From Leishmania martiniquensis (taxonomy: Eukaryota; Euglenozoa; Kinetoplastea; Trypanosomatida; Trypanosomatidae), in the NCBI RefSeq assembly GCF_017916325.1, contig NC_090171.1:2031001-2095000 (forward strand): DNA of 64,000 bases, written 5' to 3'. The position numbers and the translations under genes were made by a program. Below are positions 20,001-29,558 of the stretch, one piece after another (the first letter of the stretch is position 1; every line of letters begins with the position of its first letter). The notes under the pieces are model-generated. The model saw only the letters and a list, made by a program, of their open reading frames with translations. It did not search any database and was not told where the DNA came from.

Positions 20001-23000
20001 CCGCCTCCATCTCGCGCACGCGCTCCTCGGCGGCAGCCACCTCTGCGCGCAGTGCACGCTCGCGCGCCGCGGCGTCGGCAGCCGCACGCCCAATCGCCGC
20101 TGCGGCAGGCTCCGACGGCGACACCTCCGTCCCCAGCGCAGCAAGCGCGCCGGCAACGCTGTCGGACAGCTCCGCCGCGCGGCAGCCGTCTCCGCCAGCC
20201 GCTCGTCCGCGTCGCGCAGCTTCTCGTCGCGGTCCGCCACCACCTGCTGCTGCTCGGCGCTCGCCGCCTGCAGCGCCGCCTCCATCTCGCGCACGCGCTC
20301 CTCGGCGGCAGCCACCTCTGCGCGCAGTGCACGCTCGCGCGCCGCGGCGTCGGCAGCCGCACGCCCAATCGCCGCTGCGGCAGGCTCCGACGGCGACACC
20401 TCCGTCCCCAGCGCAGCAAGCGCGCCGGCAACGCTGTCGGACAGCTCCGCCGCGCGGCAGCCGTCTCCGCCAGCCGCTCGTCCGCGTCGCGCAGCTTCTC
20501 GTCGCGGTCCGCCACCACCTGCTGCTGCTCGGCGCTCGCCGCCTGCAGCGCCGCCTCCATCTCGCGCACGCGCTCCTCGGCGGCAGCCACCTCTGCGCGC
20601 AGTGCACGCTCGCGCGCCGCGGCGTCGGCAGCCGCACGCCCAATCGCCGCTGCGGCAGGCTCCGACGGCGACACCTCCGTCCCCAGCGCAGCAAGCGCGC
20701 CGGCAACGCTGTCGGACAGCTCCGCCGCGCGGCAGCCGTCTCCGCCAGCCGCTCGTCCGCGTCGCGCAGCTTCTCGTCGCGGTCCGCCACCACCTGCTGC
20801 TGCTCGGCGCTCGCCGCCTGCAGCGCCGCCTCCATCTCGCGCACGCGCTCCTCGGCGGCAGCCACCTCTGCGCGCAGTGCACGCTCGCGCGCCGCGGCGT
20901 CGGCAGCCGCACGCCCAATCGCCGCTGCGGCAGGCTCCGACGGCGATACCTCCGTCCCCAGCGCAGCAAGCGCGCCGGCAACGCTGTCGGACAGCTCCGC
21001 CGCGCGGCAGCCGTCTCCGCCAGCCGCTCGTCCGCGTCGCGCAGCTTCTCGTCGCGGTCCGCCACCACCTGCTGCTGCTCGGCGCTCGCCGCCTGCAGCG
21101 CCGCCTCCATCTCGCGCACGCGCTCCTCGGCGGCAGCCACCTCTGCGCGCAGTGCACGCTCGCGCGCCGCGGCGTCGGCAGCCGCACGCCCAATCGCCGC
21201 TGCGGCAGGCTCCGACGGCGACACCTCCGTCCCCAGCGCAGCAAGCGCGCCGGCAACGCTGTCGGACAGCTCCCGCCGCGCGGCAGCCGTCTCCGCCAGC
21301 CGCTCGTCCGCGTCGCGCAGCTTCTCGTCGCGGTCCGCCACCACCTGCTGCTGCTCGGCGCTCGCCGCCTGCAGCGCCGCCTCCATCTCGCGCACGCGCT
21401 CCTCGGCGGCAGCCACCTCTGCGCGCAGTGCACGCTCGCGCGCCGCGGCGTCGGCAGCCGCACGCCCAATCGCCGCTGCGGCAGGCTCCGACGGCGATAC
21501 CTCCGTCCCCAGCGCAGCAAGCGCGCCGGCAACGCTGTCGGACAGCTCCCGCCGCGCGGCAGCCGTCTCCGCCAGCCGCTCGTCCGCGTCGCGCAGCTTC
21601 TCGTCGCGGTCCGCCACCACCTGCTGCTGCTCGGCGCTCGCCGCCTGCAGCGCCGCCTCCATCTCGCGCACGCGCTCCTCGGCGGCAGCCACCTCTGCGC
21701 GCAGTGCACGCTCGCGCGCCGCGGCGTCGGCAGCCGCACGCCCAATCGCCGCTGCGGCAGGCTCCGACGGCGACACCTCCGTCCCCAGCGCAGCAAGCGC
21801 GCCGGCAACGCTGTCGGACAGCTCCGCCGCGCGGCAGCCGTCTCCGCCAGCCGCTCGTCCGCGTCGCGCAGCTTCTCGTCGCGGTCCGCCACCACCTGCT
21901 GCTGCTCGGCGCTCGCCGCCTGCAGCGCCGCCTCCATCTCGCGCACGCGCTCCTCGGCGGCAGCCACCTCTGCGCGCAGTGCACGCTCGCGCGCCGCGGC
22001 GTCGGCAGCCGCACGCCCAATCGCCGCTGCGGCAGGCTCCGACGGCGATACCTCCGTCCCCAGCGCAGCAAGCGCGCCGGCAACGCTGTCGGACAGCTCC
22101 CGCCGCGCGGCAGCCGTCTCCGCCAGCCGCTCGTCCGCGTCGCGCAGCTTCTCGTCGCGGTCCGCCACCACCTGCTGCTGCTCGGCGCTCGCCGCCTGCA
22201 GCGCCGCCTCCATCTCGCGCACGCGCTCCTCGGCGGCAGCCACCTCTGCGCGCAGTGCACGCTCGCGCGCCGCGGCGTCGGCAGCCGCACGCCCAATCGC
22301 CGCTGCGGCAGGCTCCGACGGCGATACCTCCGTCCCCAGCGCAGCAAGCGCGCCGGCAACGCTGTCGGACAGCTCCGCCGCGCGGCAGCCGTCTCCGCCA
22401 GCCGCTCGTCCGCGTCGCGCAGCTTCTCGTCGCGGTCCGCCACCACCTGCTGCTGCTCGGCGCTCGCCGCCTGCAGCGCCGCCTCCATCTCGCGCACGCG
22501 CTCCTCGGCGGCAGCCACCTCTGCGCGCAGTGCACGCTCGCGCGCCGCGGCGTCGGCAGCCGCACGCCCAATCGCCGCTGCGGCAGGCTCCGACGGCGAT
22601 ACCTCCGTCCCCAGCGCAGCAAGCGCGCCGGCAACGCTGTCGGACAGCTCCCGCCGCGCGGCAGCCGTCTCCGCCAGCCGCTCGTCCGCGTCGCGCAGCT
22701 TCTCGTCGCGGTCCGCCACCACCTGCTGCTGCTCGGCGCTCGCCGCCTGCAGCGCCGCCTCCATCTCGCGCACGCGCTCCTCGGCGGCAGCCACCTCTGC
22801 GCGCAGTGCACGCTCGCGCGCCGCGGCGTCGGCAGCCGCACGCCCAATCGCCGCTGCGGCAGGCTCCGACGGCGACACCTCCGTCCCCAGCGCAGCAAGC
22901 GCGCCGGCAACGCTGTCGGACAGCTCCCGCCGCGCGGCAGCCGTCTCCGCCAGCCGCTCGTCCGCGTCGCGCAGCTTCTCGTCGCGGTCCGCCACCACCT

Positions 23001-26000
23001 GCTGCTGCTCGGCGCTCGCCGCCTGCAGCGCCGCCTCCATCTCGCGCACGCGCTCCTCGGCGGCAGCCACCTCTGCGCGCAGTGCACGCTCGCGCGCCGC
23101 GGCGTCGGCAGCCGCACGCCCAATCGCCGCTGCGGCAGGCTCCGACGGCGACACCTCCGTTCCCAGCGCAGCAAGCGCGCCGGCAACGCTGTCGGACAGC
23201 TCCCGCCGCGCGGCAGCCGTCTCCGCCAGCCGCTCGTCCGCGTCGCGCAGCTTCTCGTCGCGGTCCGCCACCACCTGCTGCTGCTCGGCGCTCGCCGCCT
23301 GCAGCGCCGCCTCCATCTCGCGCACGCGCTCCTCGGCGGCAGCCACCTCTGCGCGCAGTGCACGCTCGCGCGCCGCGGCGTCGGCAGCCGCACGCCCAAT
23401 CGCCGCTGCGGCAGACTCCGACGGCGACACTTCCGTGCCGAGTGTGGCGAGGGAGATGTCAATGCCTTCAAGTAAGGAGGACGCAGTGTTTTCAAGATCT
23501 GCGAGTTTTCCTCTAATAGTGGCGATGTCCTTCTCGTTTTGCTCGTTGAGTCTGAGCTGCTTTTCCAGTTGGTCGGACTTTTCCTCGAGTGCGTGAATGT
23601 AAGCAGTGAGTGTATCATCACTGCTGCGGTGTTGTAGTTGTGAAAAGAGGGCAGCCGTAGCGCAGAGGTCGTCTAGGAGCGGCGGTAGTTGATCGAGCTC
23701 TCCGTTTGTCGGGGGCGATGAAAAGAGGAGCGGCTTCTCTGTGTTCGGTGATAGCCGCAGACGGTGTTCTGAGGTGCCGTTGGCGTAGTGTATGAGTAAG
23801 TGATTCTCAAGGATGCCCCACAGTTTTTGAAAGTTGTGGTGCGGCGTTCCAATCAGATTCAGCAACTCCTCCGGAGAGCCCTTCTTGCCGCTTCTGAGGG
23901 CCGAGTATTCGACGGATGTATGCTCTAAGAGCGCTTGATAGGCGTGGACGACGCTTGTCACGATCTCGAGCGGGGTTCTGTCCGACGCGGACGCTGTGGT
24001 AAGAGGCAACGCCGTCTCAACGGCCCAGTGGTAGAACGCCTGGAGTCGTTGACAGGCGACTCGAACCCCAAGACTGGACTCGCTTGGTGCCAATGCTAGA
24101 AGTGTCGCCATCTCTCGAAGTTCATGATGGCTCTCGGCCACCTCCTGCCGCTGAGTTTTGGGTAGCTCGAGCAAGTCTAGTGGCGTAGCTGTTGTCTGCA
24201 GCTGTACTGCTTTGGTTGTCTGGGCAATGGCAGCCTTCGCGGGAGTGTTGACTGCCACGGAAGAAACGGGTACCAGTAGTGTACCTTGCGGCATGGCAGA
24301 TTGCCACGACGAGAGCTTCGCCTGCAGTGCAGTCATGTCCCTCTCCCACGCCTCTTCGGCTGCGAGAAAGTTGCACTTGAGGTTGGCTATCTCTTCGTCG
24401 CGCTGCTGCCGCAGCACCTCCAGCTCAGTCATCACGTCCTCCAGCGCGCGTTGCCGTTCACGAGCGGCGCTTCGCTCCTGCTCAAGCGCCTGCACTGCCT
24501 CTAAATGGGCGGCAGAGACGACCAGCCCTCGCATGGCGCTCTCGGACAAGTGCGAAGGGTTGGCACGATGGGTCTCGCTCGCACCGCCGAACGAGCCGCC
24601 GCTCGTTGTGACGGATACCTCTGCAGCCGGTAAATTGTCTAGAGGCACTTCGCCGCGCAGTGCTGAGAGAAATAAATTTCGTAGAGAGGCGTATTCGCGG
24701 TAATGTGAGCGGACCATGTCGTGGGCCGCGTCACTGTACAACAGGACCGCCTCTTCGAAGCGGCGAGAGAGCTGCTTTGTGTGGCGGCTTAAGTCAAACT
24801 GCTGTTGCTGCAGCGTTTCCACCTCCATCTCTTTTCGGTTGAGTAATCTACGAAGCTCATTCAGCTCCAACGAGACGCTGCTTTCTAGTGAGGGCACCAT
24901 GGGGGCTGTGCTGCGGGAGGCTGTCGCCGCCAGGGCGGCCACATCCGCGGAGGCGCGTGTGAGCTCGTCGACGAGAATTGCAACTACCGTTTCCACACGC
25001 TGTGGGAGCGCCTCTCTATCCAGCCATTTCGCCTTTTCCCGATTCGACGTCTCCGCTATAAGACGATCGTTTGTGCGGTTATTCTCTGTGAAACAGTGCA
25101 CGGCGGCTGCGCAGGCGCTCTCCAGCTCGGCAAGGTCGGCCGCCGCTCCATTGGTCTCGGCCGGCGTCTCATCCCTTCGCTGCGTTGCAATGCCACCGGC
25201 TGGTCCGGTCAGCGTCGGCGCTTTCCTTAGCGTTTCCAAGTAGGCTTGCAGTGTATCAGGCGACATCTTTGTCGCCTGCAGCTCCCTGCCCTCTACAAAG
25301 GCGCCCACCTCCGCCGTCACCACCTGAAACTGCTCCAGCTCCACTCGAAGATTGCTCACCTGCGACTGGATCGTGTCCAAATGCAACCTCATCGACTCCG
25401 GCGTTGGTGCTCCAGTTGAGCCGTTTGTTGGGAAAATCGGCGGCGAAGACAGCAGAGATGACGTTCCAGCAGTATCACTCTCGATAGACTTGGAGGGCAC
25501 CACCTTCATCGAAGGGCGCATGTCGTGCTCGATGGCGTACAGCACAGCCTCCGCGTGAGTGTCCCAGTCGAGACCGCCGTGGCCGGCCGGCAATTCGAAG
25601 ACGTCAGCGCTTTTGACCTGCAAAGAAGGATTCGATAAGTGCGCAAAATCGTTGAGCAACGCTACACATCGATTTTTCCACAGGTCGAGCAAGCGGGGGC
25701 CAACGGCGCCGCCGCCGCCGAGGTCTCGACCTTCATCACCGTCGTCATCGCTCGACGTGGTGTCGTCGTGATCTGGCGCCCCGCCAGCCCTCGCGCGGGC
25801 CTTCATGGCATTCCTGTCGCGGCCCTCCACAAACTCTTGGTGGAGAAGCGGGCTCTCGTAAAGATCGACAAACTTTCTCCAAATGGAAAAGTCCTGCGGA
25901 TCATCTGTGCACAGTACGATGCGCTCGCGTTTGCCGAGCAGCACAGTACCCGGTATCGTGTTGTCGCGCAGAAACTCCAAAACAAGGTAGTAGTAGTGGT

Positions 26001-26328
26001 GGTGGTGGGTCGCCGCAAGCCGGTCTTTGGCAACCCGGCGCCGCAGCGTGGCGGCAGTGGTGCTCGCGGTCGGCGGGCCGCCTCCTGGCGGTTTAGGGTG
26101 ATGCGCAAACCACGCGACAAGTTTCATGCTTCGAAAGGCAACTTCCTTCAACTGCTTACTCTGCGCACTGCGGGAGGAGTAGACACAAAACCGGTCCTTC
26201 TCAATAGTGATGAAGTTCTTGAGGCCACGGCCAGCCCCAACCCTCGATGGCCCTGTACTGTCAGCACACATCCACATCTCCCCTGTGATGCTGAGGGGGA
26301 CTTCGCTCATATCGTCCATGAACGACAT
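14069..26328 (-). CDS. Giant coiled-coil repeat protein with N-terminal PH-like domain; reading frame broken by 13 one-base contractions in the array
   Basis: ATG at 26328 (MSFMDDMSEVPLSITG), stop TAG at 14069. The N-terminal third begins with a PH-like fold (about 12-165, ending RIVLCTDDPQDFSIWRKFVDLY). Low-complexity and coiled-coil segments follow up to about residue 960. The centre is about 28 copies of a 92-residue Ala/Glu/Arg-rich coiled-coil unit (LGTEVSPSEPAAAAIGR, then ERALRAEVAAAEERVREME, then EQQQVVADRDEKLRDADER). The C-terminus is unique, mostly helical (SLLKQQEERVRAL, SYLDLQARELAMKYG), and ends in a Pro-rich tail. As given, the frame is broken in the array because 13 units lack one base. 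The N- and C-terminal frames differ by exactly the amount that 13 restored bases repair, giving 4,090 residues. The architecture suggests a cytoskeletal or flagellum-associated structural protein, possibly a repetitive antigen; I do not recognise a named family. Confidence 0.8.
15795..23445 (-). repeat. Tandem array of about 28 near-identical 275/276-bp units, coding
   Basis: The landmark gcgtcgcgcagcttctcg recurs 28 times from 15801 to 23240. Of the 27 spacings, 14 are 276 bp and 13 are 275 bp. Base differences among full units are few (a GTA/GTG Val codon, a CCA/CCG Pro codon, a GGA/GGG Gly codon) and all are synonymous in the coding frame. The copy nearest the N-terminus is partial and diverged at its outer edge (GTEVSPSES instead of GTEVSPSEP). 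The array must be actively homogenised. All phases on both strands are free of stop codons, so very long spurious reading frames appear on the plus strand. Confidence 0.97.
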
Positions 26329-26429
26329 GAGTTGCGCACGTGTATACGCTGCTTACACGGAGAAAGAGCCCTCTGGGTACGCGAAGAGCTGGGAGGAGAA
26401 CAGAAGGGAATGTGAGCGGCACAATGCCC

Positions 26430-26465
26430 GCCCACCCTTAGGAGGAGAGGGGGGAGGGAAGCGGA
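26430..26465 (-). promoter_or_regulatory. Predicted spliced-leader acceptor region for the giant repeat gene
   Basis: In transcript sense a CT-rich run (26441-26461) is followed by TAAG, with the AG at 26437-26438. This gives a 5' UTR of about 110 nt to the ATG at 26328. Prediction only. Confidence 0.45.
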
Positions 26466-26570
26466 GCTGCGGGAGAGGATCAGGGGCAACCTAGTCGAAG
26501 GCAACAGTGGGTGAGAGAAGACCGACACAATGTTCAGAGATGAATTGAGCGGCGGTACAAGATCGACAGT

Positions 26571-26572
<2 letters not shown>

Positions 26573-26611
<39 letters not shown>
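26573..26611. repeat. (TA)n followed by (TG)n microsatellite
   Basis: An uninterrupted TA run of about 28 bp passes directly into TG repeats, upstream of the giant repeat gene. The run is self-complementary and could extrude a hairpin. Confidence 0.9.
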
Positions 26612-28708
26612 TTGTGTTTGTGAAAGGGGAGAAAGCACAAGGGAGTGAGGACTGCTAACACGCACTGATCTCTGAAAGGGGAAAAAAAGAAAAACGAAAG
26701 GGTCAGCGAGTCGCTTCAAATGCAGCCGTGGCCGCATGAGCGAACCACCGCCCACCCACCCCCTGTCTGAGCTCTACCCCACCGCGACTGACCCCAAGAA
26801 TGAGGTGAGATGGAGTCAGAGAGATCAGCACAAAACGCGAGGTGGCTCGCGATACGAGGTAGACGAAGAAATAATAACAACGAAAGGGAAAGAAGCGGGT
26901 CGTATGCAGCGATAAGAGGAGATACGAGGAGCTCTGAGGAGACCAAGATGATGTCACGGTAGCCGCAAGCTCGCACGTAACAGAGATCTAGCTGTCCCTA
27001 CACCCTGGAATACACACTCCCGCAAACCGAGACACAGCGCAACCCCCCACCCCCACACACACACGCAAGCGGACGTAAGTGAGCTTCGCGCGTAAAACGA
27101 AAAGAGAGAAAGCGAAACAGAAAAAATTGCACAGCAGCCGCAAGAGAAACGGAAAAATACAGTCGTGTGAGGGGTAAGGGGGGGAAGAGGCAGAGAGACA
27201 GAGAGACAGAGTAACGGTCGCACAGGGGGCTCCGATAAAGGGAAAGGATGGCGGACAAGAGGCAGCCCGCCAAAGAGGAGAGAGAAGCGCCGGAGAGGAA
27301 AGACGGCTATGTACACACAAGTCGGCCAACCGCGTCAAGATGAAGCCGAGAAGGCAGAGAGACAGAGAGGGAAAAGAGAGGAACACAGAGAAGCGTCCAC
27401 ACAGCGAACGATGCAGTGCGCAGCACACCAGCGGAAGCGGAGCGATGAGCGCAGCTCAGTACACAAAGACGCCCGAGTGTCTGCGCTCCTACCCGAAGAT
27501 AGAGAGAGAAAAAACACGCGAGCAGCCGAGGTGATTTCTCTGGAGAGACACGCGGCGCGCACAGCGAAAATGGGCGAGGCGTGTGGGTCTGTATGTATAT
27601 GTGCCTGGAACAAGTTGCCTGACGTTGTGGAGCACGTAACGGCTTGACTGTAGCTAAGAGTTCAGGGTGAGCAAGAACGTCAAACAGGATTGAGGGCAGA
27701 GGTCAACACCCGTACCCGTCCTCTCCCTCTTGCACCTTGTTCCTGGTGGCGTTGTTATGCGGCAATCAACCCCACGATTTGGCTTTGTGCGCAGGTATAT
27801 TTTTTTGGGGGGGTAGCATGCAAGCCGCCACCAGCCGGCCCTTGCTGGTCACCCTTTCTAATGGTCTCTTATCGGTGTTGTATGTCTGTGAAAGGGGAGA
27901 GGTATCTAATGCAGAAGGCTGTAGGGTTGAGGGTGGCAGCGCCGACGTCGCCGAATGACGCCGGCGACGAATGACTTTGCCTTTTGTTGTTGTTGCGAAT
28001 CAGCCAGAGTAGCTTTGATGTGGCGGGGTATGTTTGTGGGAAAGGAAGCAGACCCCTTGTCACCACCGAACCTAAAAGAATCGCCGAAAAGGGGAGGTGA
28101 GTCGGGCCAGAAGAAGACGGACAGAGACAGAGAGGGGTATCGCCGATGCACGGGCCCTCCCCCGACCCATCATACCAGCACCGCACGATCAAGGGCACAC
28201 GGTGGCACAGGCAGAGAAAGCCAACGAAGAGAAAGAAGACGCGCACGCAAAGCTCAGGAAACGAAGGGAGAGTGAGAGAGAAGGGTGGACTTGGATGCAC
28301 GAGAGAGGAAGAAAGCGCTCTCGGTGTAATTCGCACCTGAAGCCGAGCCGCGCATTTTCTTTTTTGGCGACCCTCAAAAAGAACTGCAACTGGCGCAGCA
28401 GAGCCCTCTCGCATCGCCAGCGCTAGACCCATTATGAGAGCAGAAGGTCCCGCCTTTCATACTATTTTTTGATGGTTTAGAAAGCTAGCCCCACAGCGAG
28501 AGTAGACCGTGGAGAGACCGCTGCTATCGCCTCTCGACACCAATTCACCCGGTCTGGCGATGACGCTCCTCCAGCGTTGTCACCTATGACGCGACAGGGA
28601 GTTGAAGGGGTGTATAAACTTGCCGCGCACGGCACTCTGATGCGCTCTGTGGTGGGTACCACCATGAGAGTCGTGGGGCGTTGTACCAGGGGACTGCCTC
28701 AACGGTTG

Positions 28709-28727
28709 CCCGAGTCCCTTACTCGGG
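28709..28727. other. Small inverted repeat (7-bp arms, 5-nt loop)
   Basis: CCCGAGT and ACTCGGG flank CCCTT, so RNA from either strand could form a short stem. It lies in the presumed 3' UTR of the AP-3 beta gene. It may be chance. Confidence 0.4.
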
Positions 28728-29558
28728 ATGGATGTCTCTGCTTGCCCTCCTCCGATGTGTCCTGTCGACGACCACGTCTCTTTCTTCTCCAGGGAAGGGG
28801 GCGGCGGCGGCGGCGATTACTGCCACGAAGAGGAGAGGAGGGAGGGAGGGGTGGCGGGTCTCTGCGTGGGCGCGGGCGGGAGTGCACGTGGGCTTTTCTT
28901 TAGGTCTTTTTTTACTCATCTTTGGCTTCGCGCAAGGGCGAAAGGAGAGGGGGCGCCGTGAGAAGGCCACCTCTTCTCGACGACGGTGTCGTCTGCTGGC
29001 CACAAGCGCCGTGCTCTCCCTTCCCTTCCCTCCCCTCCCCCTACGCACATCGAAGCACAACCAACCTCCCTTCCGGGCCGTTTGAGCCCACATAGGCAGC
29101 TGGAAAGAAAAAAAAAGAAGCAGCAGAAGTCGAAGAGAACCCATCAAAGGAGGCGAGTCGACGGCTCCGCCTGAGCAACAGCGGCACACCTCAGAAAAGG
29201 AAGGCTTCGACGGAAATAAGGGCGATGCACCCACCGACTGATATAAAGACGTACAAGCAGTTGCGGCACGGTGCCTCCTCGCCCTCTCCCAGCCTGCTCG
29301 CTCGCATCCCCCCTGCAGCGTCGACCCGACAGCTGCCGCATGGCTCCGCGTACAGTAAAAACACATCACACACACACACACACCGGCGCTGCATGCACAT
29401 ACGCAGCAAGAAGGATGGGAGCGGCGAGGGTAAAGGCTGTCGCTTTACGCCTCTACGACTGAACAAGGTTCCGTTGCACCCTCTCACGTGGACGGTGGCT
29501 GCGGGACGGCAGCAGGGGAGTCATCTGCCTTCTCAGGTGCCGTCACGGTCTCCTGTGC

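Larger units (their letters stand above)
26329..29558. other. Longest gene-free stretch (3.2 kb)
   Basis: It lies between the AP-3 beta stop and the giant repeat gene start. Contents seen: the TA/TG microsatellite near 26573, many plus-strand purine runs (transcript pyrimidine tracts) at about 26400-27560, a small hairpin at 28709-28727 (CCCGAGT, 5-nt loop, ACTCGGG), and an (AC)n tract at about 29367-29383. Frames of up to 220 codons on the minus strand are CT-rich translation products without recognisable domains. Much of it is probably the 3' UTR of AP-3 beta, possibly with a degenerate retroposon that I cannot prove. Confidence 0.55.

Noticed and set aside
15795..23445. Regular direct repeats as a CRISPR array
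   Set aside because: The units are 275-276 bp and contiguous, without spacers, and they encode coiled coil. The host is eukaryotic.
15619..23596. Plus-strand frames longer than 2,600 codons across the repeat array
   Set aside because: They are antisense to the coiled-coil repeat, change composition at each 275-bp unit and are a by-product of a stop-free repeat. All other genes here are on the minus strand.
28719..29381. 220-codon minus-strand frame in the long spacer
   Set aside because: It is a translation of CT- and CA-rich DNA, full of Cys/Val and Ser/Leu runs, with no domain.
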